From Herbaspirillum huttiense (GTDB lineage Bacteria > Pseudomonadota > Gammaproteobacteria > Burkholderiales > Burkholderiaceae_D), in assembly GCF_004367745.1 (NCBI RefSeq), contig NZ_CP037993.1, positions 2,480,001 through 2,544,000 on the forward strand: DNA of 64,000 bases, read 5' to 3'. A program made the position numbers and the translations under genes. The notes beneath the pieces are model-generated. The model was not told where the DNA came from, made no database searches, and saw only the letters and a list, made by a program, of their open reading frames with translations. Shown piece after piece: positions 52,075 to 62,847 of this stretch. The first letter of the stretch is position 1, and every line of letters starts with the position of its first letter.

Positions 52075-52812
52075 ATGGCCATCAGCAGCGTGTCGTCCAG
52101 CAATTTCAGTCTTGCCGATCTGTCGGCGTTGTCCGGAACCAGCGGTTTTTCTACCAGCGCCACGCCGCGCATGGATGCGCCGCCACCGCCGCCGCCGCGT
52201 GGTGACAAGGGCGGGGGCCTCATCGGGGCGCTCAAGGATATCCTGTCCGCGCTGGGCGTCGATCTCGACAGCTCGGCCACCAGCGCCACTTCGGTCACGT
52301 CGGCGACCACCACTTCCTCCAGCAGCAGCATCTCGTCGGCCAACGTCGATTCCAAGCTCGATGCCTTCCTGCAGGAATTGATGGCGGCTCTGAAGGGTCA
52401 GAACAATCCGCCGCCGGGACCGCCCGCGGCCGGCTCCACGTCTTCCTCGGACAGCAGCACCAGCAGCGTATCGGCCACCAGCGATACCAGCAGCACGAGC
52501 AGCAGCACCAGTTCGACCAGTACCGACACCACCGCACGCGCCTACACGCCGGGCGGCCGTCCGCCGCCACCGGGAGGAGGGCTGGAGGCTGATCTCCAGA
52601 GCCTCATTTCCAGCCTCTCCGGCAGCAGCAGCGGCACTGATGCAGGCTCAGGAGACGGCACCGTTTCCTCGCTGGAAAGTGCATTCAGCAACCTCCTCAG
52701 TTCCTTGGGCGCGTCGTCATCCACGACCTCGCTCTCGAGCTTCCTGCAAAGCCTGCAGAGCAAGCTGGCCGCAGGAAAGACCACCGGCAACCTGATCGAC
52801 ACCACCGCGTGA
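52075..52812 (+). CDS. Low-complexity Ser/Thr/Pro protein with five leucine-helix repeats, CpxR-box controlled
   Basis: 245 residues; no family recognised. There is no N-terminal signal peptide or membrane helix. Long Ser/Thr linkers (for example 64-93 and 121-153) and proline runs (36-41, 112-117, 163-166) separate five 13-residue segments at 49-61, 95-107, 170-182, 200-212 and 220-232. These share Leu/Phe at positions 1, 5, 8 and 12 (for example LEADLQSLISSLS). It occupies the position that cpxP has in enterobacteria (divergent from cpxRA, box upstream) but has none of CpxP's LTxxQ motifs or export signal. AAAAGGAG precedes the ATG. Its role is unknown. Confidence 0.85.
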   Translation: MAISSVSSSNFSLADLSALSGTSGFSTSATPRMDAPPPPPPRGDKGGGLIGALKDILSALGVDLDSSATSATSVTSATTTSSSSSISSANVDSKLDAFLQELMAALKGQNNPPPGPPAAGSTSSSDSSTSSVSATSDTSSTSSSTSSTSTDTTARAYTPGGRPPPPGGGLEADLQSLISSLSGSSSGTDAGSGDGTVSSLESAFSNLLSSLGASSSTTSLSSFLQSLQSKLAAGKTTGNLIDTTA

Positions 52813-52830
52813 CGGGAAGGGCCGTGCCCG

Positions 52831-52858
52831 GGCCGGCAGCCATGCTAAGCTGCCGGCC
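52831..52858 (+). other. Strong hairpin abutting the start codon of the TPR gene
   Basis: GGCCGGCAG (52831-52839) pairs perfectly with CTGCCGGCC (52850-52858), whose last base touches the ATG at 52859. There is no T run. It may end the upstream transcript or mask initiation of the downstream gene, which has no other visible ribosome-binding site. Confidence 0.55.
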
Positions 52859-54439
52859 ATGAATGCTCCCGACCCCGCCACCCTGGCTGGCATCATGGGC
52901 CTGATGTGCGAGGCCATCGCCCTGCGCGGTGCAGGCCAGCCTGCCGCCGCCCTGGCCGCTCTCGATCAGGCCCTGCGACTCGATGCCGGCTTCCTGCCCG
53001 TGCTCATGCAGCGTGCCAGCCTGTTGCAGGAAACCGGCGATCTTCCTGCTGCGGCCGCTGCCTACCAAGCCTGCCTCGATCTGCTGCCCGATTACGACGA
53101 AGCCCGTGTGGCGCATCGTGCCGTCTTGCTGCAATGGGTCGATGCGCTCCAAGCGCGGCTGCTGCAGGAGGGCGCAAGGCCTGTCGATCAGCGGGTGTTG
53201 CTGGCGCGCTTGTACCACCAGCTGGACCGACCCCATGCGGCCTTGTCCGCCATCGAACCTGCCCTCCCGCTACCCGCGCTGGAGGACCAGGCCCTGCATG
53301 CCGATATCCTGCTGCGGCTGAATCGCCATGAAGAAGCCTTGCGCTGCTATCCCGACGACGCGGCCGAGGATGAGGCGCGCGCCCTGATCGCCTTCAATCG
53401 GGCCGACATCCTGCGTCGCATGGGCCGGATCGAGGCGGCTCAAGCCGGATATGAAGAAGCCTTACGCTGGCATGCCGACTTTCCGCAAGCCCAGGTGGGG
53501 CGTGCGCATATGTTGCTCACGCGCGGGGACTTCGCCGAAGGTTGGCGCGAACATGAAGCGCGCTTCCGGATTCCGGAATTGGCCCGGCGCGCCATCACCA
53601 CGCCCAGTCCGTGCTGGCAGCACGGCGAGTCGCTCAGTGGCAAACACATCCTGCTGTGGTCTGAACAAGGGCAGGGCGATTGTCTGCAATTTGCTCGCTA
53701 TCTCCCGCTGGTGGCAGCGCAGGCGGCACAGGTCACCCTGTGTGCCCCGGCGGGCTTGCTGGCAGTGCTCGCGCCGTCCTTTGCGCAGGTTCGCTGCGTG
53801 GCGCATGTCAGTGAAGTTGGTCCGCATGATTGTCAGGCTTCCTTGCTCAGTCTTCCGTATTTGCTGGATCTGCCGCATCCGAGCCAGGCTCCGTCTGCGC
53901 CCTACCTGAAGGTGGATCCGATCCGCCTTCAGCAATGGCAGCAGCGTCTCGCCGAGACAGCGGCGACTTCACCGCGCCGTCCGCGCATCGGCCTGGCCTG
54001 GGCCGGTCGCCAGTACGCCACGCCGCACCCCAGCCGCGATGTGCCGCTGGCGGAGTGGCTGCCCTTGTTTGAACTGCCTGTGCAGGTGGTCAGCCTGCAA
54101 GTCGAGATCCCGCTGGCCGATCAGCACATGCATCAGGAGCTGTCTGGCCGGCTCCGCACCTTCCCGCTGGCGGACTGGGCCGATTCGGCAGCGCTGGCCT
54201 GCGCGCTGGACCTGGTCATCAGCGTCGATACCGCCGTGGTGCACCTGGCCGGCGCGTTAGGCTTGCCGTGCTTCCTGCCGCAGCGGCTGGAAGGCGAGTG
54301 GCGCTGGGGTGTGCAGGGCGAGCAGACTGCCTGGTATCCCTCGGTGAGGCTGTTCCGCCAGCAGCAGCGGGGGCAGTGGGACAGTGTGGTCGAAGAGATC
54401 GTGGCCGCTTGCCGAGAACGCTTTGCCGCGTGGAGCTGA
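52859..54439 (+). CDS. TPR-repeat protein with C-terminal GT9/GT-B-like glycosyltransferase domain
   Basis: 526 residues, cytoplasmic. The N-terminal ~230 residues are tetratricopeptide repeats (GQPAAALAALDQALRLDAGF; GDLPAAAAAYQACLDLLPDY; GRIEAAQAGYEEALRWHADF), with a linker DFAEGWREHEARF. The C-terminal half resembles the heptosyltransferase (GT9) fold, with RIGLAWAGR and the nucleotide-sugar motif DLVISVDTAVVHLAGALGLP. Similar TPR-GT proteins occur near protein- or flagellin-glycosylation genes, but no such partners are here. The acceptor is unknown. Translation may be limited by the hairpin touching the ATG. Confidence 0.82.
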   Translation: MNAPDPATLAGIMGLMCEAIALRGAGQPAAALAALDQALRLDAGFLPVLMQRASLLQETGDLPAAAAAYQACLDLLPDYDEARVAHRAVLLQWVDALQARLLQEGARPVDQRVLLARLYHQLDRPHAALSAIEPALPLPALEDQALHADILLRLNRHEEALRCYPDDAAEDEARALIAFNRADILRRMGRIEAAQAGYEEALRWHADFPQAQVGRAHMLLTRGDFAEGWREHEARFRIPELARRAITTPSPCWQHGESLSGKHILLWSEQGQGDCLQFARYLPLVAAQAAQVTLCAPAGLLAVLAPSFAQVRCVAHVSEVGPHDCQASLLSLPYLLDLPHPSQAPSAPYLKVDPIRLQQWQQRLAETAATSPRRPRIGLAWAGRQYATPHPSRDVPLAEWLPLFELPVQVVSLQVEIPLADQHMHQELSGRLRTFPLADWADSAALACALDLVISVDTAVVHLAGALGLPCFLPQRLEGEWRWGVQGEQTAWYPSVRLFRQQQRGQWDSVVEEIVAACRERFAAWS

Positions 54440-54458
54440 GCGCGTTGCAAGCGGACAT

Positions 54459-54483
54459 GAAAACGGCTGCACAAGGCAGCCGT
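54459..54483 (-). terminator. Terminator of smpB
   Basis: ACGGCTGC (54463-54470) pairs with GCAGCCGT (54476-54483). Leftward the stem is followed by TTTTC. It may also end the convergent TPR gene transcript. Confidence 0.65.
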
Positions 54484-54512
54484 GGTCGCAGTCAGGGAGA
54501 GGCAGGAAGGGA

Positions 54513-54962
54513 TCAGCGGCGATGCTGCTTCATCGCCGTCTGGATTTCGCGCTGGGTGTCGCGCTGCTTTTCGGTCTCGCGCTTGTCGTGCTGCTTCTTG
54601 CCCTTGGCCAGGCCGATGTCGCATTTGACGCGGCCTTTGCTGTAGTGCAGGTTCAGCGGCACCAGCGTGTAGCCGGAGCGTTCCACCTTGCCGATCAGCT
54701 TGCTGATCTCGGCGGCATTCAGGAGCAGCTTGCGGGTGCGGGTGGTCTCCGGATGCACGTGCGTGGAGGTGCTGGTCAGCGCACTGATGTGGCAGCCGAA
54801 CAGGTAAACCTCGCCATTGCGCACGATCACGTAGGCTTCCTTGAGTTGCACGCGGCCGGCGCGGATCGATTTGACTTCCCAACCTTGCAAGACGAGGCCT
54901 GCTTCGAATCGCTCTTCGATGAAGTAATCGAAAAAGGCCTTTTTGTTATCAATAATGCTCAT
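54513..54962 (-). CDS. smpB: SsrA-binding protein SmpB
   Basis: Binds tmRNA and delivers it to stalled ribosomes in trans-translation. It is 149 residues. The OB fold has [29 protein letters not shown] and the conserved [14 protein letters not shown], followed by [29 protein letters not shown] and a basic C-terminal tail that enters the mRNA channel. It is divergent from ratA, a conserved arrangement. No ssrA gene was seen in the window. Confidence 0.97.
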   Translation of the reverse strand: MSIIDNKKAFFDYFIEERFEAGLVLQGWEVKSIRAGRVQLKEAYVIVRNGEVYLFGCHISALTSTSTHVHPETTRTRKLLLNAAEISKLIGKVERSGYTLVPLNLHYSKGRVKCDIGLAKGKKQHDKRETEKQRDTQREIQTAMKQHRR

Positions 54963-55029
54963 CTAAATAAAAATTCGTCTCGTCGGTTAAAATTGTGCCT
55001 TTGCGATTTTATCAAACGGATCACCCTCG

Positions 55030-55461
55030 ATGGCAGTCGTACACAAAACCGTCCTGATCAACTATAGCGCGGAGCAGATGTTCAACCTGGTCGACAAGGT
55101 TGAGGATTACCCTGAATTCCTGCCCTGGTGTGGCGGTGTCGAGGTTTCCGAGCGTAGTGATGACAGCCTCACGGCCAAGATCAAGATCAATTATCACGGC
55201 CTCAAGCAATCCTTCAGTACCCAGAACACCAACGTGCGCCCGACCAGCATGACCATGCGCCTGGTGGAAGGCCCGTTCAAGCATTTCGAAGGCCGCTGGA
55301 CCTTCAAGCCGCTGCGCGAGGATGCCTGCAAGATCGAATTCGACATGGAATATGAATTTTCCAGCCGCATCCTGGAAGGGGTGATCGGGCCGGTCTTCAG
55401 CATGATCGCCAACAGCTTCGTCGATTCCTTCTGCAAACGCGCCGAACAGATATATGGCTGA
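55030..55461 (+). CDS. ratA: RatA / Coq10-like START-domain protein
   Basis: 143 residues of the START/polyketide-cyclase fold. E. coli RatA has been reported to block 70S ribosome formation, while the eukaryotic homologue Coq10 binds ubiquinone; which role applies here is unknown. Hallmarks are VDKVEDYPEFLPWCGGVEV, FSTQNTNVRP and LEGVIGPVFSMIANSFVDSFCKRA. It overlaps ratB by 8 bases and is divergent from smpB, the usual ratA-ratB locus. Confidence 0.93.
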   Translation: MAVVHKTVLINYSAEQMFNLVDKVEDYPEFLPWCGGVEVSERSDDSLTAKIKINYHGLKQSFSTQNTNVRPTSMTMRLVEGPFKHFEGRWTFKPLREDACKIEFDMEYEFSSRILEGVIGPVFSMIANSFVDSFCKRAEQIYG

Positions 55462-55759
55462 AGAGGCCTTTTTGCAAGTGCAGCTCTGCTACGCCGCGCC
55501 CGGCCTGCAGATCTTGCAGGACCTGCAGGTAGCCCGCGGCAGTACCATCCAGCAGGCTATTCTGGACAGCGGCCTGCTGCGCGAGCAGCCGGCCATCGAC
55601 CTGTCGGTGTGCAAGGTCGGCATCTTCGGCAAGATCAAGACGCTCGACACGGTGCTGCGCACACGCGACCGCATCGAGATCTACCGGCCGCTGATTGCGG
55701 ACCCCAAGCAGTCGCGCCGCCGCCGTGCCGCGCACCGGGAGCAAGCGGACCGCCCTTGA
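55454..55759 (+). CDS. ratB: RnfH/RatB family ubiquitin-fold protein
   Basis: 101 residues with a beta-grasp (ubiquitin-like) fold. It has an N-terminal VQLCYAAPGLQILQDLQVARGST, the middle VGIFGKIKTLDTVLRTRDRIEIYRPL and the conserved ADPKQSRRRRA at the end. It is the small partner downstream of ratA, overlapping it by 8 bases. The name RatB reflects pairing; an antitoxin role is not established. Confidence 0.9.
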   Translation: MAEEAFLQVQLCYAAPGLQILQDLQVARGSTIQQAILDSGLLREQPAIDLSVCKVGIFGKIKTLDTVLRTRDRIEIYRPLIADPKQSRRRRAAHREQADRP

Positions 55760-55859
55760 GCGGCGCTGCTGCCCGGCCCCGCATCCCAGCCTTCCGGCAT
55801 TTTTACGACGCCCGGAGGGAGAAACGCAAGTAGAGCAAGACGCGCGTTCAGCTTTTCTG

Positions 55860-57361
<1,502 letters not shown>

Positions 57362-57375
57362 TTTTCGATGCGGCC

Positions 57376-57427
57376 ACAGCCCGACAGTCCACCGGCCTTG
57401 TGCCAGGCTGTCGGGCTGTTGATCTTT
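57376..57427 (+). terminator. Hairpin between guaB and guaA, partial terminator
   Basis: ACAGCCCGACAG (57376-57387) pairs perfectly with CTGTCGGGCTGT (57408-57419) over a 20-base loop and is followed by TGATCTTTT. The 12-bp stem and T-rich tail are terminator-like, but guaA lies immediately downstream. Confidence 0.5.
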
Positions 57428-57466
57428 TCAGAAGTCCATTTTTAACGTAGCCAGACCTCACTGCCC

Positions 57467-59059
<1,593 letters not shown>

Positions 59060-59096
59060 GGCTGGTTTCTAACCGATTGATTTAATTGGTTTTGAT

Positions 59097-59139
59097 AAAT
59101 GCCATTGATGACTATTTTAACGTCATCAATGGCATTTTT
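59097..59139 (+). terminator. Rho-independent terminator of guaA
   Basis: AAATGCCATTGATGAC pairs with GTCATCAATGGCATTT (16 bp, 59097-59112 with 59122-59137) and runs into TTTTT. A very strong terminator. Confidence 0.88.
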
Positions 59140-59160
59140 CATGGCGCTTTATTCGGTCAC

Positions 59161-59213
59161 GCGCCAAGCGAGTGCCAATACCATAAGCTCAAAATTTGGC
59201 GCTTCATGGTATT
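59161..59213. repeat. Nested inverted repeats at the left border of the low-GC insertion
   Basis: AATACCAT (59177-59184) is inverted as ATGGTATT (59206-59213), with AAGC/GCTT continuing the stem on the inside (59185-59188 with 59201-59204, one bulged base). GCGCCAA (59161-59167) is inverted as TTGGCGC (59196-59202), so the two pairs are interlaced. This could be a recombination or regulator site near the junction with guaA. Confidence 0.45.
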
Positions 59214-59308
59214 AGGGCTATCGCTGGTGTAGTGGTTATATAACTTGCTCGAACTTTTAAAATTGGTTGGTATTTTGAAAATTCAAAGAAAGCGAATTTA
59301 AGGAGTCC

Positions 59309-62300
59309 ATGGCACCCTCACTTGAAGACTTACTAAATGACAATCGACTGACTCGGCTTTTCTCAATTGATGCCGGCCATTGCGCACTGCAATTGTGGAT
59401 ATTGCAGATTAAATCCGGTCAATCAACAGAGAATCGTGTGGTTTACGGTCGTCTTCTTCCTTACAGCCATTCCAGTAATAGCTGGTCCTACAGCAATAAC
59501 GACGATTTCCAGAGCATTGGTCAAGCAAAGGCGAAAGTCACTAGAATTAATCTATATATCAGAAGTGGCTGTTGTACGGAGCTTTTGCGGCTTTTTTGTG
59601 AGGGTAAGTCAGTATCCGAAGTCAGCGAAGTGTTGAAATTGACGCTGCCAGATGGATTTGAAAAGCAGTTTGGAGCTACGTCGCTAGGGATTGGTAATCA
59701 AATCTACCGACCAGTTGCCTACCTGCTAAACCGCGACGCATATGATCGGGTATCGATCTCTAGTCCGCATGGCGCAGCTGGCGCATTTAGTGCCTCAATT
59801 GCCCAGGCCAACAAGAAGGCATTATTTAGTCTGGGTGATGTCTATGATCCAGCCTTGACGGCTATGGTGGTCAAGTATCTCAATGCGGAAACTGGATTAG
59901 ATTTCAGTGGTTCTGATATTACGAGGTTTGGCGACCTTGAAATGCTGGTCTTTCCCACGCTTAATGATCACGAGCAGAGCTTGCTGAGTGTGAGTTGGGT
60001 GGATTCTCCGCGTACTTTGGTTGCACGGTTCAATCCGCTACAGCTGCCGCATTTTGATGGTTTCCAATTTCGCCTGAGCATTAGCAATGATGGTCAAATC
60101 GTCTATTCAGGCTTGGCTGTTGCTATTAGGGAAGAAGCTGGCGAGTTCGTGTGCAAGTTTGAATTAGGTGATCAACTGCGCGAGAGAACCGATAGCACCG
60201 AACTGGAAATATTTGGATTCCACGGCGATTGCCCCACCACAAGCTTGTTGTGCTGCCGCTGGCGGGTCGAATATATCCGGGAATTAAATTTTCAGGGGCA
60301 CGTTGTGAGCCACGGCGGCGGTCAGGTCAAGTTTGATTGGCTAGAAAAGACTGTTCGCCCCTCAGAATCGGCGCGGGCGAAGGCTGCCGTGACCATTAAT
60401 CGCGGCGATCATAGATTCGGCAATAGCATTGGCGGGCGTAAGGCGGACCCTTGGGTGCCGGTCAATCGAGACCTCGTATCCCTTTTCACGCGACTTCATC
60501 CACCAAAGTCGGAGGGGCAGTTTCTCTTGCGCTGGGGTAAGGAAGATCCCGAGAGTCGACTGAAATTTATTGAATGGTTCAAGACTCTTCTGGCCAAGTA
60601 CCAACAACACCAGATTGTCATCTTCGATCCTTACTTCGAGGATGCAGGATTAGGTCTGCTTTTAATCTGTGCAGCACAGAATGCAACCCACATTGTTTTC
60701 AGATCATTACCAAAGAAACGAACCAAAGAAATAGAGCCTGAGTCGAGCACTCTTGAAGAGCCTGGCCTGAACGGAATTAAAAACTTGCTGAAAAGCTGCG
60801 AGAACAATCGGCAACTGCTCAGACGTCTGAAGCTTCGCATCTACGGATTGAAGGAAGGTAAGCTGCATGACCGTTACATCTTGATTGTAGGGAGTGATGG
60901 TCTGCCAGTCGCAGGGTTCAATCTGTCTAACTCTTTTCAGAAAGCTGCTGAGAACTACCCATTGCTGATCACTCCGATCCCTGCGGACATTTTGCTCAAT
61001 GTTGAACAATATATGTCCGACCTCATGCAAGAGGCAGGGGCTACGCAGATCAGAGACGAAACAGAAGATCCTTCTATACAGATTCTCTTTGACTCTATGG
61101 AATCGCCAACGGCAGGGCAAAACTACGAGCCACCACACTACCTTGACAATCACCAGGCAGGCGACGTTCTGAGCCAGTGGATCGGTGAGGAGTCCTTGCA
61201 AGGCTTGAGCGGTGATCCGTTGAAGGAGCGAATGGCGGTATTAGGCCTACTTACTGATGAGTCACTCGCTCTTTCAGACACGACGGGCCTGCACAATTGT
61301 CTGCGTCAGAAATCGGGTAACTTCACGGACTTTATGGCTACCTGGGAAGTAATCGGTGACGTGCTCGCTCATTCACACATAGAGGAATACCGCTTATGCG
61401 AGCTCGAACCAGAACCAGAACGTGGTTTTCTGGAATTTTTGGCGCGTTTTCTTGAGGCATCGTTCAACCGTACTCATAACGAGTTCGGGAAGGAAGTGAT
61501 GGTGATAGAGGCCCGGTTCTTCCAGATGCCGGTCGAAACGTTGTTACAAAGCTCTTATCACCCGCATCATTTATTCCATCCGATAAAATACACAGTCTTG
61601 ACTTGGACGGAGTACTACACAATTAAGTTTTTGTGGTGGTATGCCCCAGACGCTCTACTGTTGATTGTTGAAGCGCAGATGGCTAGCGTAGCCACGGAAC
61701 CTCAGGGATCGGATACGGTGCGGCTATCCCTAGTGAGTCAAGTCGTGAGCGAGATTGCGTTGACGGTGCAGTTCGGCGCCAATGCGAGACAGCGGGACCG
61801 GCTCGTTCGAAGCAGCAGTGGCCTGCTGCAATGGATGGGATTATGTGCGATTGAGACCCAACTGGAAAAGCCGGGAGGCCTCAATGCCGTGTTGCAGTTG
61901 GTAGCTACCTTTGACTACCCCGAGCGGGTCCGTGCTCTGGGCTGGATGGCTCATCATATGGCAATGAATCCGCAGAAGAGCGATCTGTACAAAGGTCTAA
62001 TTGCGGCACTCCACGAAACGTTGCCTCCAGACATCCCAGCCGAAGAACTAGCGCGTTTGGTCAACTCAATGCGCGGGCATATGCAGCAACTGGCTTGGGT
62101 TGAGCCTTGGTTGTTCCGAGATGTGATCTTTCCCTTGTTGCAAAATAGTCGCGCCCACTACGATGATGCCTCCATCATATGGAGTCAGGAGCTGGCTGAT
62201 ATGCTGGAACCGAAACTGATTGATCAACCGCTATTGTTTGACCGAGCACGTGAGGGGCAGACAACGAACATCTCCGCGTTCCTCTTTGCCTACAGTAGCC

Positions 62301-62656
62301 CCACACGACAGCAAGTCATATTGAAAGCAATGCAGGACATCCTTAGACGGCAGCAGCGGGTTTTGCAACAACCTCTTGCAAGTACCTCGAACTGGACTCG
62401 ATGGGATCGCGCTCTCACAGTCTCACTATGGTTATTGGCCTTCTTCAGATGGGGTGAATTCTATCTCCGCCAACGTTGCTCTACTGATCACAAGTTAGAG
62501 GAACTGTCTTTAAATGCACGAGCGCTGGCCATGGTCAGGCCGATGATTGAATGGCGATTTGATGTGGCTGGAAAGCTGGGCGAGCTCGCTGCGTTTCTAG
62601 ATCAAGTGGATGAACTCTTGGGCACATCCGATGGGCAGAAAGACGGTCTCCAATAA
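59309..62656 (+). CDS. Large protein with phospholipase-D-like motif, candidate defence or stress effector
   Basis: 1115 residues of visibly lower GC than the flanks, ATG preceded by AAGGAG. Residues 1-400 form a mixed alpha/beta N-terminal part with no motif I can name. Around 425-560 is a PLD-fold-like segment: strand VIFDPYFEDAG (about 433-443), then LHDRYILIVGSDG with His520-Asp521-Arg522, then GFNLSNS. This resembles single-half PLD/MIT_C-type domains, where HDR replaces HxK. Residues 600-1100 are predicted mostly helical. No signal peptide or clear membrane helix. The size and N-terminus remind me of proteins annotated VPA1262 family, which I cannot verify. It has no cotranscribed partner. 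Function unknown. Confidence 0.8.
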   Translation: MAPSLEDLLNDNRLTRLFSIDAGHCALQLWILQIKSGQSTENRVVYGRLLPYSHSSNSWSYSNNDDFQSIGQAKAKVTRINLYIRSGCCTELLRLFCEGKSVSEVSEVLKLTLPDGFEKQFGATSLGIGNQIYRPVAYLLNRDAYDRVSISSPHGAAGAFSASIAQANKKALFSLGDVYDPALTAMVVKYLNAETGLDFSGSDITRFGDLEMLVFPTLNDHEQSLLSVSWVDSPRTLVARFNPLQLPHFDGFQFRLSISNDGQIVYSGLAVAIREEAGEFVCKFELGDQLRERTDSTELEIFGFHGDCPTTSLLCCRWRVEYIRELNFQGHVVSHGGGQVKFDWLEKTVRPSESARAKAAVTINRGDHRFGNSIGGRKADPWVPVNRDLVSLFTRLHPPKSEGQFLLRWGKEDPESRLKFIEWFKTLLAKYQQHQIVIFDPYFEDAGLGLLLICAAQNATHIVFRSLPKKRTKEIEPESSTLEEPGLNGIKNLLKSCENNRQLLRRLKLRIYGLKEGKLHDRYILIVGSDGLPVAGFNLSNSFQKAAENYPLLITPIPADILLNVEQYMSDLMQEAGATQIRDETEDPSIQILFDSMESPTAGQNYEPPHYLDNHQAGDVLSQWIGEESLQGLSGDPLKERMAVLGLLTDESLALSDTTGLHNCLRQKSGNFTDFMATWEVIGDVLAHSHIEEYRLCELEPEPERGFLEFLARFLEASFNRTHNEFGKEVMVIEARFFQMPVETLLQSSYHPHHLFHPIKYTVLTWTEYYTIKFLWWYAPDALLLIVEAQMASVATEPQGSDTVRLSLVSQVVSEIALTVQFGANARQRDRLVRSSSGLLQWMGLCAIETQLEKPGGLNAVLQLVATFDYPERVRALGWMAHHMAMNPQKSDLYKGLIAALHETLPPDIPAEELARLVNSMRGHMQQLAWVEPWLFRDVIFPLLQNSRAHYDDASIIWSQELADMLEPKLIDQPLLFDRAREGQTTNISAFLFAYSSPTRQQVILKAMQDILRRQQRVLQQPLASTSNWTRWDRALTVSLWLLAFFRWGEFYLRQRCSTDHKLEELSLNARALAMVRPMIEWRFDVAGKLGELAAFLDQVDELLGTSDGQKDGLQ

Positions 62657-62812
62657 TCTGAACAGATGCAAAAGTACGGTATTTTTCATGGAATCAATGC
62701 ATCACAAGATCGTAACCTATTGATTTTTAATGATTAAAGATCATGAATTACAATAAAGTGGGAATGATCCTGCGCCCGGCACTGGCGAAGAGGAACTCGC
62801 GCTCTGCATTGA

Positions 62813-62840
62813 TTGACTAAGTACGGGTATCCCGTATAAT
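62813..62840 (+). promoter_or_regulatory. Promoter of the toxin-antitoxin operon
   Basis: TTGACT (62813-62818), a 16-base spacer and a perfect TATAAT (62835-62840). The toxin ATG at 62848 lies where transcription should start, so the message may be leaderless. Confidence 0.75.
62822..62836. promoter_or_regulatory. Palindromic operator overlapping the toxin-antitoxin promoter
   Basis: TACGGG-TAT-CCCGTA, a perfect inverted repeat that fills the spacer and the first two bases of the -10 box. It is the expected target of the HTH antitoxin for autorepression. Confidence 0.7.
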
Positions 62841-62847
62841 TCGATCC

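Noticed and set aside
55030-55759. Calling ratA-ratB a classical toxin-antitoxin system
   Set aside because: Both genes are conserved core genes of proteobacteria, and RatB is not shown to neutralise RatA; the names are kept only as locus labels.
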